This document shows, one piece after another, positions 1-9,353 of a stretch of 64,000 bases of DNA. The position numbers and the translations under genes were made by a program. The stretch's first letter is position 1. Every line of letters begins with the position of its first letter. A model generated the notes under the pieces. It worked only from the letters and a program-made list of their open reading frames with translations. It did not search any database and was not told the origin of the DNA. Origin of the DNA: Spirabiliibacterium falconis (GTDB lineage: Bacteria; Pseudomonadota; Gammaproteobacteria; Enterobacterales; Pasteurellaceae); assembly GCF_014885015.1 (NCBI RefSeq), contig NZ_JABMIJ010000006.1, positions 310,001 through 374,000 of the forward strand. Reading direction: 5' to 3'.

Positions 1-919
1 TGCACAACGCCACGGTGCTGCCATTGACGACGAAAGTAGCAATGAGAGTATTAGCCCATCAGTACGCCGCTTGCTTGCTGAACACAATGTCGATGCAAAC
101 CACATTAAAGGAACTGGTGTAGGGGGGCGCATCACCCGAGAAGACGTGCAGGCATATATTGAAAAAACACAAAGTGCGGTTCACTCTGGAGGAACCGATA
201 GTTCCGTTGCTCTGGCAAATCGCAGTGAAAAACGTGTTCCAATGACACGCTTGCGTAAACGGGTTGCAGAACGTTTACTTGAAGCGAAAAATTCTACCGC
301 AATGCTTACCACCTTCAATGAGGTGGATATGTCGCCAATCATGCAATTGCGTAAAACCTACGGCGAACAATTTGAAAAACGTAACGACATTCGCTTAGGT
401 TTTATGTCATTCTATATCAAAGCCGTTGTAGAAGCCCTAAAACGCTATCCTGAAGTAAACGCTTCCATTGACGGTGATGATATCGTTTATCACAATTATT
501 TTGATATTTCCATCGCCGTATCAACGCCTCGTGGGCTGGTTACTCCAGTATTGAAAGACTGCGACAAACTCTCTATGGCAGAAATTGAGAAAAAAATCAA
601 AGAATTAGCAATCAAAGGACGTGATGGCAAACTGACCGTAGAAGAACTCACGGGCGGTAACTTTACCATTACCAACGGTGGCGTGTTCGGCTCATTAATG
701 TCAACCCCAATCATTAATCCACCACAAAGTGCCATTTTAGGTATGCACGCGATTAAAGAACGCCCTGTTGCAGTCAATGGTGAAGTTGTTATTAGACCAA
801 TGATGTATTTAGCATTGTCTTACGATCATCGCTTAATTGACGGTCGCGAATCTGTTGGCTTTTTAGTAACCATTAAAGAATTACTCGAAGATCCAACACG
901 CATTCTACTTGAAATTTAA
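1..919 (+). CDS. sucB: Dihydrolipoyllysine succinyltransferase, E2 of 2-oxoglutarate dehydrogenase (5' truncated by window edge)
   Basis: The reading frame is open from the first bases, so the lipoyl domain and most of the first linker lie outside the window. What remains starts at the peripheral E1/E3-binding domain ([12 protein letters not shown], then [13 protein letters not shown]). A short linker follows, then the catalytic acyltransferase domain, which ends with the active-site motif [11 protein letters not shown] (His codon near 827). E2 transfers the succinyl group from lipoamide to CoA. sucC follows after 74 bases, the usual sucB-sucC-sucD order, and supplies the enzyme that uses the succinyl-CoA. 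An uptake signal at 172-180 is read as Ser-Ala-Val in the linker. The succinyl rather than acetyl assignment rests on the motifs plus sucCD next door. Confidence 0.96.
   Translation, partial: AQRHGAAIDDESSNESISPSVRRLLAEHNVDANHIKGTGVGGRITREDVQAYIEKTQSAVHSGGTDSSVALANRSEKRVPMTRLRKRVAERLLEAKNSTAMLTTFNEVDMSPIMQLRKTYGEQFEKRNDIRLGFMSFYIKAVVEALKRYPEVNASIDGDDIVYHNYFDISIAVSTPRGLVTPVLKDCDKLSMAEIEKKIKELAIKGRDGKLTVEELTGGNFTITNGGVFGSLMSTPIINPPQSAILGMHAIKERPVAVNGEVVIRPMMYLALSYDHRLIDGRESVGFLVTIKELLEDPTRILLEI
172..180 (+). repeat. DNA uptake signal sequence (example; dozens more in the window)
   Basis: AAGTGCGGT, the first exact copy. Further examples: 3063, 3542 (reverse), 14051 region, 26390 region, 31443, 42601 region, 57296 region. 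The word occurs in genes and gaps on both strands, roughly once per 600-700 bases by eye in the first 10 kb, and identifies Hin-type competent Pasteurellaceae. Confidence 0.95.
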
Positions 920-993
920 TAATACCTTATTGGTAGGCATAACATCGTTATGCCTACATTTACTTTTGCCCTAAAACGACGAAAGGATAAACT

Positions 994-2160
994 ATGAATC
1001 TACACGAATATCAAAGCAAACAGCTTTTTTCCCAATACCATATTCCCGTTCCCGATGGTTATGCCTGCAAAACAATAGACGAACTACTCGAGGCCGCCGA
1101 TAAACTCGGTGACTCACGTTTGGTGATCAAATGTCAAGTCCATGCAGGCGGGCGAGGCAAAGCGGGTGGCGTGAAATTAGTCAATAGCAAAGAAGATATT
1201 CGTGCATTTGCAACACAATGGTTTGGCAAAAACCTCGTAACTTTTCAAACCGATAAACATGGTCAGCCCGTTAATACCATTTATCTTGAACGTTGCTCCG
1301 CAATTGCCAAAGAATTATACCTAAGTGCGGTTTTAGATCGTAGCCAACAAGCAATAACATTTATGGCATCAACTGAAGGCGGAATGGATATTGAAGAAGT
1401 CGCCGAAAAATCACCCGAATTATTGCACAAGATCAGTTTTAGTCCACTTTATGGCGTACAACCTTTCCAAGCTCGTCAATTAGGCTTTGCGTTAGGATTA
1501 ACTAAAGAACAGCTTAAGCAATTTACCCACTTAGTTATCCAGCTTGGTAAATTATTTGTAGAAAAAGATCTCGCACTGATTGAGGTCAATCCGCTGGTCA
1601 TTTTAGACAATGGTGATCTCTTATGCCTTGATGCGAAAATTATCACTGACAGTAACGCTACATATCGTCATCCCGACCTAGAGGCTTTCAATGATCCAAG
1701 CCAAGAAGATGAACGTGAGTCACTTGCAGAAAAATGGCAATTAAATTATGTTGCGCTTGACGGAAATATCGGTTGTATGGTTAATGGTGCTGGGCTTGCC
1801 ATGGGCACAATGGATATTATCAAACTGCATGGCGGCGAACCTGCTAATTTCCTTGATGTTGGCGGTGGTGCAACAAAAGAACGTGTTGCTGAAGCGTTTA
1901 AAATTATTCTATCCGATAAACACGTTAAAGCCGTACTTGTGAATATCTTCGGAGGCATTGTACGCTGTGATTTAATTGCTAACGGCATTATTGCAGCCGT
2001 CAATGAAGTGGGCGTGACAATTCCCGTGGTAGTCCGTCTCGAAGGAAATAATGCAGAAAACGGACGCAATATTCTCGCCCAAAGTGGGCTAAATATCATT
2101 GCAGCCAATAGTCTTACAGAAGCTGCACAACGTGTCGTTGCCGCAGCGGAGGGAAAATAA
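994..2160 (+). CDS. sucC: Succinyl-CoA synthetase (ADP-forming) beta subunit
   Basis: 388 residues, the normal length. The ATP-grasp domain begins at the N-terminus with [12 protein letters not shown] and carries the glycine-rich loop [13 protein letters not shown] at residues 50-62. The C-terminal CoA-ligase domain contains [16 protein letters not shown]. The beta subunit binds nucleotide and succinate and works with SucD to make ATP and succinate from succinyl-CoA in the cytoplasm. The start has a good ribosome site (GAAAGGATAAACT before ATG). The stop overlaps the sucD start by one base (TAATG), indicating translational coupling. Confidence 0.98.
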   Translation: MNLHEYQSKQLFSQYHIPVPDGYACKTIDELLEAADKLGDSRLVIKCQVHAGGRGKAGGVKLVNSKEDIRAFATQWFGKNLVTFQTDKHGQPVNTIYLERCSAIAKELYLSAVLDRSQQAITFMASTEGGMDIEEVAEKSPELLHKISFSPLYGVQPFQARQLGFALGLTKEQLKQFTHLVIQLGKLFVEKDLALIEVNPLVILDNGDLLCLDAKIITDSNATYRHPDLEAFNDPSQEDERESLAEKWQLNYVALDGNIGCMVNGAGLAMGTMDIIKLHGGEPANFLDVGGGATKERVAEAFKIILSDKHVKAVLVNIFGGIVRCDLIANGIIAAVNEVGVTIPVVVRLEGNNAENGRNILAQSGLNIIAANSLTEAAQRVVAAAEGK

Positions 2161-3029
2161 TGTCTATTTTAATTGATAAAAATACAAAAGTGATCTGTCA
2201 AGGATTTACAGGTGGTCAAGGTACATTCCACTCAGAGCAAGCCCTCGCTTACGGCACCCAACTGGTCGGCGGTGTCTCACCAGGCAAAGGGGGGACAACG
2301 CACTTAGGCTTGCCTGTGTTTAACACAGTCAAAGATGCCGTAAAACAAACAGGTGCAACAGCTAGCGTTATCTATGTTCCTGCGCCAGGCTGTAAAGATG
2401 CCATTTTAGAAGCCATTGATGCAGGAATTGAGCTTGTAATCTGTATCACAGAAGGTATTCCAACCTTAGATATGCTTGCGGTAAAACAACGCTTAAATGA
2501 AACTGGTGTACGAATGATCGGGCCAAACTGCCCTGGTGTTATCACACCTGACGAATGCAAAATCGGCATTATGCCTGGTGATATTCATAAAAAAGGTAAA
2601 GTTGGCATCGTTTCACGCTCAGGTACATTAACCTATGAAGCCGTCAAACAAACGACCGATTGTGGACTTGGGCAATCAAGCTGTGTAGGAATTGGGGGTG
2701 ATCCTATCCCTGGCTCGAGCTTTATTGATATTTTAGCGTTATTTGAGCGCGACCCTGAAACGCAAGCGATTGTGTTAATTGGTGAAATTGGTGGAAGCGC
2801 AGAAGAAGAAGCAGCGGCATATATCAAAGCGAATGTTAGCAAACCTGTTGTTGCCTATATCGCAGGCGTTACAGCCCCGAAAGGCAAACGAATGGGGCAT
2901 GCAGGTGCCATTATCAGTGGCGGCAAAGGCACTGCTGATGATAAATTCCGTGCACTTGAAGACGCTGGCGTCACCACCGTTCGTAGCCTTGCTGACATCG
3001 GCGAAGCAGTGAAAAAAGTACTTAGCTAA
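2160..3029 (+). CDS. sucD: Succinyl-CoA synthetase alpha subunit
   Basis: 289 residues, full length. The N-terminal CoA-binding Rossmann domain has [16 protein letters not shown]. The phosphohistidine loop [17 protein letters not shown] lies near residue 246, and [11 protein letters not shown] is also typical. The alpha subunit carries the phosphorylated His intermediate and binds CoA. It is the last gene of the suc operon and is followed within 20 bases by a strong hairpin terminator. Confidence 0.98.
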   Translation: MSILIDKNTKVICQGFTGGQGTFHSEQALAYGTQLVGGVSPGKGGTTHLGLPVFNTVKDAVKQTGATASVIYVPAPGCKDAILEAIDAGIELVICITEGIPTLDMLAVKQRLNETGVRMIGPNCPGVITPDECKIGIMPGDIHKKGKVGIVSRSGTLTYEAVKQTTDCGLGQSSCVGIGGDPIPGSSFIDILALFERDPETQAIVLIGEIGGSAEEEAAAYIKANVSKPVVAYIAGVTAPKGKRMGHAGAIISGGKGTADDKFRALEDAGVTTVRSLADIGEAVKKVLS

Positions 3030-3045
3030 CACTCATTGCTAGAGC

Positions 3046-3076
3046 AAACCGCACTTTATATAAAGTGCGGTTTTTT
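3046..3076 (+). terminator. Terminator of suc operon built from an inverted uptake-signal pair
   Basis: The arms AAACCGCACTTTA and TAAAGTGCGGTTT form a near-perfect stem followed by a run of six T. Each arm contains the 9-base DNA uptake word, so the element serves as both a terminator and a pair of uptake sites. Confidence 0.9.
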
Positions 3077-3131
3077 CGTAAAGCGAGTTGCGGTACACTA
3101 AAAGCCTCTTACCATCCCTTTTGGAGTATTT

Positions 3132-4397
3132 ATGAAAGCAGAAACCATCGCCCTTCACGCAGGTTATACCCCTGAGCAAACCACCAAAGCAGTGGCAGTG
3201 CCCATTTACCAAACTGCCAGTTATGCCTTTGATGACACCCAGCATGGAGCAGATTTATTTGATTTAAAAACCCCGGGTAATATCTATACTCGCATTATGA
3301 ACCCAACAACTGCTGTACTAGAAGAGCGTATCGCACAGCTTGAAGGCGGCATTGCCGCACTTGCCGTATCGAGTGGTATGGCTGCAATTATGTATGCCGT
3401 TGAAGCCTTAGTGGAAAGTGGCGATAATATTATCGCAAGTCGCACATTATACGGCGGCACTTACACCTATTTCACTCAGACCTTGAAAAAACAAGGGGTT
3501 GAAGTGCGGTTTTTTGATCCAAATAATCCCGATGAAATCACCGCACTTTCAGATAACAATACCAAATTGGTCTATTGTGAAAGTATCGGCAACCCTGCAA
3601 TTAATGTGATCGATATTCCAACCGTATCTGATTTGGCACATCAATGCGGCGTACCTTTAATTGTTGATAATACCGTCCCGTCCCCTGTGTTATGCAAACC
3701 TTTGCAATTGGGAGCCGATATTGTGGTTCATTCTCTGACCAAATACATCGGAGGGCATGGCACAACAATTGGCGGTGCCATCATTGATGGCGGTACATTT
3801 AATTGGAAGCAAAACACACGTTTTACCCAATTTAACACGCCCGATCCATCCTATCATGGCATTACTTATTGTGAACATTTTGGCAATGCCGCCTATATTG
3901 CCTATTTACGCGTAGTTGCGCTACGCAATTCAGGTGCCGCATTGAGCCCAATGAATGCCTTTTTATTACTACAAGGGCTGGAAACATTAAGCCTGCGTAT
4001 GGAGCGTCATTGCGAAAACGCCATCCGTGTAGCAAATTTTCTCGCAAATCATCCAAACGTTTCATGGGTAAATTATCCTGCTTTGCCTGATAGCCCATAT
4101 TATGCACTCATCCAACGTGATTTCGCGGGTAAAGCCTCTGGATTACTGAGTTTTGGTATCAAAGGCGGGCGTGAGGCTGGGGCTGCATTCATTGATAAAT
4201 TGAAACTGATTATACGCTTAGTGAATATTGGTGATGCTAAATCGCTTGCCTGCCACCCTGCTAGCACCACCCATCGCCAAATGAGTGATCAAGAATTAAC
4301 GGCTGCTGGCGTTGGTGCAGATATGGTGCGCCTAAGTGTCGGTATTGAACATATTGACGACATCATCGCCGATCTTGCTCAAGCACTTGAAACATGA
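3132..4397 (+). CDS. metY: O-acetylhomoserine sulfhydrylase-type Cys/Met metabolism PLP enzyme
   Basis: 421 residues of the Cys/Met metabolism PLP family. It has the opening motif ETIALHAGY, the phosphate-binding SSGMAA region near residue 80, the Asp of IVDNTVPSP and the Schiff-base Lys204 in VVHSLTKYIGGHG. Length and motifs fit O-acetylhomoserine aminocarboxypropyltransferase, which makes homocysteine from sulfide. The gene stands alone between two terminators. A methionine gamma-lyase or O-succinylhomoserine enzyme has the same fold and is the main alternative. The family call is secure; the exact substrate is inferred. Confidence 0.85.
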   Translation: MKAETIALHAGYTPEQTTKAVAVPIYQTASYAFDDTQHGADLFDLKTPGNIYTRIMNPTTAVLEERIAQLEGGIAALAVSSGMAAIMYAVEALVESGDNIIASRTLYGGTYTYFTQTLKKQGVEVRFFDPNNPDEITALSDNNTKLVYCESIGNPAINVIDIPTVSDLAHQCGVPLIVDNTVPSPVLCKPLQLGADIVVHSLTKYIGGHGTTIGGAIIDGGTFNWKQNTRFTQFNTPDPSYHGITYCEHFGNAAYIAYLRVVALRNSGAALSPMNAFLLLQGLETLSLRMERHCENAIRVANFLANHPNVSWVNYPALPDSPYYALIQRDFAGKASGLLSFGIKGGREAGAAFIDKLKLIIRLVNIGDAKSLACHPASTTHRQMSDQELTAAGVGADMVRLSVGIEHIDDIIADLAQALET

Positions 4398-4407
4398 TGA
4401 CCATAAA

Positions 4408-4437
4408 AAACCGCACGTTAAAGTGCGGTTTTGTTTT
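4408..4437 (+). terminator. Hairpin terminator between metY and the CBM9-like gene
   Basis: AACCGCAC and GTGCGGTT pair around a GTTAAA loop, followed by TTGTTTTGTT. The right arm contains a full uptake word; the left arm differs at the last base. It ends metY and may also serve the facing gene that ends at 4446. Confidence 0.8.
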
Positions 4438-4445
4438 GTTGGCGA

Positions 4446-5174
4446 TTATTTTTTCGGCTCTAACACGAATTTACCGAATGATGAATTGATATGGAAATTC
4501 GGTTTTTCCGTTTGCGGATTGATCCAAGTAATCCAATCGGCTCGTTCTTTGCCTTTTCCTTCAATAATACTAAATTCTGCACGATACACCCCAGCTTGAA
4601 TAGTATTATCTTTCACCAATCCTAAATCATTAAGCTCTTTTAAGGAAATTTGCCCTTCAACAACATAGCCATTATCAGTGCGTTCACCTTTTAGCTCAAG
4701 TGAATTTGGATTCCACGCAGCATCAACATTTTTCTGTACATCACGCAACATGGATAATGCACGTCCTTTAAAATCCATCTCCAATGCCATATATTTTGGA
4801 TAACTACCATCAGCATTCGCCTGATCGATTGCACCTGGTGCCATAAAGAGTTCAACGCGATCTTCACGGGCAACCATCCACTCATGATCAGTTTGATCAT
4901 ACACTACAACATTTGGATCAACGACATCGAAGGCAAAATAGAGATTTTTATCATCGTGATATGCTTTAAATGATGTTGATGGCATTTTATCTTCAACCCA
5001 TGGGTTAGAAAAATCCGTGATTGCCGCAACATCTTTCCACACGGCATCATTTAATTTTCCATCAAGCACAGGGGCTTTGTCGTTATATACCACATTATAA
5101 CTATCCCCAGTATTAGCTGCATACACATTCGCGGCTAATGCGCAGGTTAATAATGATAAAGTCAATTTTTTCAT
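4446..5174 (-). CDS. Secreted CBM9-like (carbohydrate-binding family 9 / DOMON-type) protein
   Basis: 242 residues with a signal peptide (MKKLTLSLLTCALAANVYA, cleavage near residue 20). The rest resembles family 9 carbohydrate-binding domains: PVLDGKLNDAVWKDVAAI opens the beta-sandwich, then DDKNLYFAFDVVD, EDRVELFM and an ALEMDF strand. No catalytic domain is visible. It lies 45 bases downstream of the chondroitin lyase-like gene on the same strand, with a small hairpin between, so co-transcription is likely. Inference: an exported sugar-binding partner of the lyase, in the periplasm or at the surface. The ligand is unknown; related folds can also bind heme. Confidence 0.75.
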   Translation of the reverse strand: MKKLTLSLLTCALAANVYAANTGDSYNVVYNDKAPVLDGKLNDAVWKDVAAITDFSNPWVEDKMPSTSFKAYHDDKNLYFAFDVVDPNVVVYDQTDHEWMVAREDRVELFMAPGAIDQANADGSYPKYMALEMDFKGRALSMLRDVQKNVDAAWNPNSLELKGERTDNGYVVEGQISLKELNDLGLVKDNTIQAGVYRAEFSIIEGKGKERADWITWINPQTEKPNFHINSSFGKFVLEPKK

Positions 5175-5193
5175 ACACTCTCCTTGGATAAAT

Positions 5194-5210
5194 GTAGCAA
5201 CTGTTGCTAC
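5194..5210 (-). other. Small intercistronic hairpin
   Basis: GTAGCAAC and GTTGCTAC form an inverted repeat around a single T; sterically a loop of about five bases is more likely. No T-run follows in the direction of transcription, so it is more likely an mRNA processing or stability element than a terminator. Confidence 0.4.
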
Positions 5211-5219
5211 TGTTATTGG

Positions 5220-8200
5220 TTATTTCACCTCTGTTAATTGTATTTGGCACGGTGTCGCATCACGCGTTGTTGTGCTTAGCGTTGTATTAGCACCATCAAG
5301 TGCGGTTTTGGCACACGCTGACCGCACTTTAAGTTGCCATTGTCCTTTTAATGTCACTTGAGAGTGCTGCTCTTGTGACTCATTAGCACGCCATTGGCGA
5401 GAATACACGCTCACTTCCACTTGCTTTCCGTTGTTAAGTTGATCACTTTCCACACCTTGATAGAACGCTAAATCAGGATTAAGCACCGAGACATCTAATT
5501 GTTTGTCATGCACTTTCGTCATCACCATCAGCGGATTATTCGCACTCAGTACTACTCCACCTTGATTTTGTTCCCCTTTTTCAAAGAAAGCATAACCCTC
5601 CATACCTGTTTTTTCATCACGTACAGCATGCAATTTCTCGGTGCGTGCAAGCACGTGATAAGCGGGTCGCTGCGGCATGTGAGGTTCAACTACAATAGCA
5701 TACTCATAACCTGCATTTTTGGGTGCTTTACCATGATTGATCACAGCCGTAGCAAACTTGCCTTCAGTTTCTTTATCATTGCGCCCATCTAAAGATTTTT
5801 GTACTTGATAAGTTATATTAATGCGCTGTCCTTTCGGCACATAATAGTAGTTACCCGCAGGATCAACCAACGTTAATGCCTCACCATCAAATTGCATCGA
5901 CTCACCCAATTTGTTCACTTCTGTGCCATTGACTAAAATAGGCTGATTGTTCGCAACTGCATATTGGAGCAAGGTTGTTTCTGTTGGATGTTGCATATCA
6001 TCATCTTGAATATTTGAACCCAATGCCACAATACGATTATCAAACATAAAATACGATTTATTAGCAGTAAAGGATTCTTGTTGATACTTACTGTGACCAT
6101 GCAACTTCACCGCATACATACTGTTATTATCCAACGCATTAGCACCTGCATAGGTTTCCGTCGATAGTAACATTTCCTCTAATCCAGCCGCTGGCAACTG
6201 CTTAAGTTGTGATTTTAATTGCTCAAATGGTAATTGAATTGTCGTCGTACCTGGGAAACGATTCCAATTCCAACCATTATAGCTAAAGGCGTATTTGCTA
6301 AAATCTGACGGAATTAGCTCGAGCTGACCATATTGTAAATAACGCCCATAACGGTTATTGGCTTCATAGCTTTCATTGCCCACCAAATAACGACTAAACC
6401 CACGCGCAACAGCTAACCACGATTTTTTCGCATCTTCGCCATGACGACGTTGTAATGCCATAGAAGCATAATTCATTGCCCAAGCACCTTGCGGCTCTTC
6501 AATTGCTGGCACGCCTTCAAATGCTTTTTCGCCTTTCAATGCCGCATAAATACCCGCAAAGGTTTTATTAATGCGTTTTGGATTATCCACTTCTCCTGCA
6601 AGTGCCATCCATTTAAAGGGGGTATCTGCAATTTTAAATTTACCTGTTGGATGCCGCCCACTAAGCACCACAGGAATATTCATATCTTTGGTGTAAACCC
6701 ACATTTTATAAAGCACATCATTAAGGCGTTTATGCGCCTCAGGACTGATGGCATAATCCGTGCCACTTAACACATAAATTGTCGGAGCAAGGCCATTAAA
6801 GGCATCTTTTGCATAAGCGGTATAGTGTTGTGAATGGTGAAAAATTGAGCCGTCAGGCTTAAAGCCACCAGACACGCCTTTCGATTGTAAAATCGTTTTA
6901 CTCAACCAGTTAGACAGTTGTGTTAAAAGAGCTTCACGTTGTGCCATATCTGGAATTAAAAGAATACTTTTTACCATCCATTGCAATTGGGTATTTAAAA
7001 TATCGACATTAGCAGAAACAATTTCCTCATCACTTTCAAAAATGCGTCCTGTGCCGTTATACCACATCATTGCACCTTGTGCTTGCTCCAGCAAATTATT
7101 CTCTGCCAGCAAATCACGCGCAATAAACCAAGCATCAAACATTTCTCGAGATTGATAGCCTAAATGCGTAATAATTTGATACCCACTGCCTCGCACAAAA
7201 CCTTGATCAAAGATATACTGTGTAGCAAGTAAAAACGCCTGTTCTAACTGTTGCTTATCAACCGCACTTAGGTTTTTGGCTTGTAATAATTTTGCAGTTT
7301 GTAGCAATGTTTTGCCGAGCTCTCGCATCTGGATTGCATCAAGATAGAAATCTTGTGCCTTTTTATCAAAAACATCGGCATTTTTCATAAATTTTTGACG
7401 CGCAGGAAAATCCATACTTTTGCCTAAAATATGCCCTTGCTCGTCACGATAAATGCCAAATTTAGCATAAACGTTTAGATTTTCTTGAATTTTATCCGCC
7501 CCTACGTCTGCTTGACTAACGCCCATCACAGTGGCAAATTTTTCATATAATGCGTGTGTTTTGCCTTGATCACTAAATGGGGTATTAAAGTTCAAGTGCG
7601 GTATGTGTTTGCTAAGCATATCATCGTACATCAACAACCCATTCCAGTTTTTATTCACCGAAGTATTGACTTTTACATTCACAAAACGGGCTTGGTAATC
7701 AGGGATAGGATCTCGATTATCAACGGGAATATTCAACATGATCTGATCAAAAAAGACCTTTCCTGCTTGATTGGGGGCTTTTATCATCACGCTATCGGCA
7801 CGGTTTACGGCATCACCTTTCATATCCCGAAATGGCACCGCAACACCCCGCCACCCTGTAAAATTCAAATTAAACTCAAATTGTTTAACCGTTTTATCAC
7901 CTTGCTTGAACGTAAACGTAAACGGGGCATCAATTGCTTTTGAATTATAAATCCAAGCCATAAATGTGCGAGGCAAAATCGTATCATCATTGCTTAAATC
8001 AATTGCTATGTTAAGTGTTAACGTATCATTTGCTGGAAACGCCCACGCGAGGGAATGCGAACCATCTTTAAAATGTTCCTGACTTAAATATAATTTTCCC
8101 GCATCGGCATTAAATGCTGATATATCCTGTTGTTCAAAGCTGTATTGAGGAAATGGTATTTCAGTTGCTACAACAGCACTTGAGGCAACCGCACTTGCTA

Positions 8201-8234
8201 CAATGCAGTAAGCCAAGCTCATTTTTTTAACCAT
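5220..8234 (-). CDS. Secreted chondroitin ABC lyase-like polysaccharide lyase (PL8 family)
   Basis: 1004 residues, close to the roughly 1000-residue chondroitinase ABC family. A signal peptide (residues 1-24) precedes an N-terminal beta-sandwich (about 25-175), an alpha-toroid catalytic domain (about 190-610) and C-terminal beta-sheets. Compared from memory with Proteus vulgaris chondroitinase ABC I, all four catalytic residues are kept: His467 and Tyr474 with the same spacing of seven, Arg527 in SGRHPTG, and Glu621 six residues before NRYGRY. GWNWNRFPGTTTIQLP matches the family's WDWNR..GATTIHLP. It probably cleaves chondroitin/dermatan sulfate or hyaluronan by beta-elimination outside the cytoplasm. 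Several uptake signals lie inside the gene, so it is not a very recent arrival from outside the family. Exact substrate is unproven. Confidence 0.88.
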   Translation of the reverse strand: MVKKMSLAYCIVASAVASSAVVATEIPFPQYSFEQQDISAFNADAGKLYLSQEHFKDGSHSLAWAFPANDTLTLNIAIDLSNDDTILPRTFMAWIYNSKAIDAPFTFTFKQGDKTVKQFEFNLNFTGWRGVAVPFRDMKGDAVNRADSVMIKAPNQAGKVFFDQIMLNIPVDNRDPIPDYQARFVNVKVNTSVNKNWNGLLMYDDMLSKHIPHLNFNTPFSDQGKTHALYEKFATVMGVSQADVGADKIQENLNVYAKFGIYRDEQGHILGKSMDFPARQKFMKNADVFDKKAQDFYLDAIQMRELGKTLLQTAKLLQAKNLSAVDKQQLEQAFLLATQYIFDQGFVRGSGYQIITHLGYQSREMFDAWFIARDLLAENNLLEQAQGAMMWYNGTGRIFESDEEIVSANVDILNTQLQWMVKSILLIPDMAQREALLTQLSNWLSKTILQSKGVSGGFKPDGSIFHHSQHYTAYAKDAFNGLAPTIYVLSGTDYAISPEAHKRLNDVLYKMWVYTKDMNIPVVLSGRHPTGKFKIADTPFKWMALAGEVDNPKRINKTFAGIYAALKGEKAFEGVPAIEEPQGAWAMNYASMALQRRHGEDAKKSWLAVARGFSRYLVGNESYEANNRYGRYLQYGQLELIPSDFSKYAFSYNGWNWNRFPGTTTIQLPFEQLKSQLKQLPAAGLEEMLLSTETYAGANALDNNSMYAVKLHGHSKYQQESFTANKSYFMFDNRIVALGSNIQDDDMQHPTETTLLQYAVANNQPILVNGTEVNKLGESMQFDGEALTLVDPAGNYYYVPKGQRINITYQVQKSLDGRNDKETEGKFATAVINHGKAPKNAGYEYAIVVEPHMPQRPAYHVLARTEKLHAVRDEKTGMEGYAFFEKGEQNQGGVVLSANNPLMVMTKVHDKQLDVSVLNPDLAFYQGVESDQLNNGKQVEVSVYSRQWRANESQEQHSQVTLKGQWQLKVRSACAKTALDGANTTLSTTTRDATPCQIQLTEVK

Positions 8235-8399
8235 GGCACTCTCCTAACATCATACACATTATGATGAGAACGGATTTACGTTTATTTTCGATTAGTAAAT
8301 ATAATAAGTAGTCGAAACAAAAAGAAAAGAAAGAAAAATGAATTATTAGAGTTAGATCACAAAAAATATGGTTTTATAAAATCACATTTCAAAAAAAAG

Positions 8400-8426
8400 C
8401 AAACCGCACTTATAAAGTGCGGTTTA
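8400..8426 (-). terminator. purU terminator made of inverted uptake signals
   Basis: Perfect arms AAACCGCACTT (8401-8411) and AAGTGCGGTTT (8415-8425) with a 3-base loop. On the minus strand they are followed by GC and a run of T (complement of the A-run at 8391-8398). It lies just after purU and before the lyase promoter. Confidence 0.85.
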
Positions 8427-8447
8427 TGCAATAGGAAAGAGCGGATA

Positions 8448-9284
8448 TTAAAAGACAACGGTTCGATTTTGATAAACAAAAATGCGATCTTGTAATGCCA
8501 GATCTAATGCTTGAGTCAGCACACTTTTCTCTACATCGCGCCCTGCTTTCATCATCGCTTGTGCATCGTAGGTGTGATCAACATTAATCACATTTTGTCG
8601 AATAATTGGGCCTTGATCGAGCTCATTATTGATAAAATGTGCGGTAGCACCAATGATCTTAACACCACGCTCATAGGCCTGTTGATAAGGTTTAGCCCCA
8701 ATAAATGCAGGTAAAAAAGAGTGGTGAATGTTAATCACACGATTTGGATAGCGTTCCACAAATTTAGGATTTAATACTCTCATATATTTCGCAAGCACAA
8801 TATAATCAGGCTGATATTCATCAATTTTATTGGCTAATAGTTCATCGTGTTGCTCACGTGTCAAATTTTGATGGCTAATATAATGAAATGGAATATCAAA
8901 ACGTTCAACTAACTGTTTAAGGGTTTCGTGATTACCAATAACAGCTGCAATCTCCGCATCTAATGCCCCGTAATAATTTTTCATTAAAATATCACCAAGA
9001 CAGTGTGCTTCTTTAGTTACCAATATAACCAAACGTTTTCGTTTCCGAGTTACTAATTGGTATTTCGCCCCTTCTGGCAAGGCCAATTGCAAATCTGCTA
9101 ATAAGACCTCATCATTAAAAATACCTGTTAACTCAGTACGCATAAAAAAGCGTTTGCTCACGTTATCCACATATTCACTATTATGTGTAATATTTAATTG
9201 ATGCTTATAGCAAATATTCGTTATATTGGCGACTAATCCTTTTGCATCACGACAATCTGTCAGCAAAATTTTATGTTCAATCAT
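8448..9284 (-). CDS. purU: Formyltetrahydrofolate deformylase
   Basis: 278 residues when started at MIEHKILLTDC, which has AGGA six bases upstream; an upstream in-frame ATG would add seven residues and has no ribosome site. An N-terminal ACT domain (residues 1-80, TDCRDAKGLVANIT) is followed by a formyltransferase-like hydrolase domain with the catalytic His in NIHHSFLPAFIGAKPY and Asp in TAHFINNELDQGPII. It releases formate from 10-formyl-THF to feed purine synthesis and balance one-carbon units. It lies downstream of the H-NS gene with a terminator between. Confidence 0.95.
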   Translation of the reverse strand: MIEHKILLTDCRDAKGLVANITNICYKHQLNITHNSEYVDNVSKRFFMRTELTGIFNDEVLLADLQLALPEGAKYQLVTRKRKRLVILVTKEAHCLGDILMKNYYGALDAEIAAVIGNHETLKQLVERFDIPFHYISHQNLTREQHDELLANKIDEYQPDYIVLAKYMRVLNPKFVERYPNRVINIHHSFLPAFIGAKPYQQAYERGVKIIGATAHFINNELDQGPIIRQNVINVDHTYDAQAMMKAGRDVEKSVLTQALDLALQDRIFVYQNRTVVF

Positions 9285-9301
9285 AGAAAATCCTATAAAA
9301 T

Positions 9302-9331
9302 ACAAAAAATAAACCCTTATAATAAGGGTTT
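9302..9331 (-). terminator. hns terminator
   Basis: AAACCCTTA and TAAGGGTTT form a 9-bp stem (9311-9319 with 9323-9331). On the minus strand it is followed by ATTTTTTGTA. It lies 22 bases after the hns stop and just before purU. Confidence 0.85.
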
Positions 9332-9353
9332 ATTGGCTTATTATAATAGTTAA

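Noticed and set aside
1746-2108. Open frame of 120 codons on the minus strand opposite sucC
   Set aside because: Antisense to a strongly conserved gene, no ribosome site and no recognisable protein; same for the other long antisense frames inside sucD, uvrA, nhaC-like and glmM.
7554-7943. 129-codon plus-strand frame inside the chondroitin lyase gene
   Set aside because: Composition is that of a shadow frame and it lies wholly within the lyase coding sequence.
8346-8361. CRP-like half site (TTAGAGTTAGATCACA) upstream of the chondroitin lyase gene
   Set aside because: Only the right half is good and no -10 lies at class II spacing, so it was not listed as a site.
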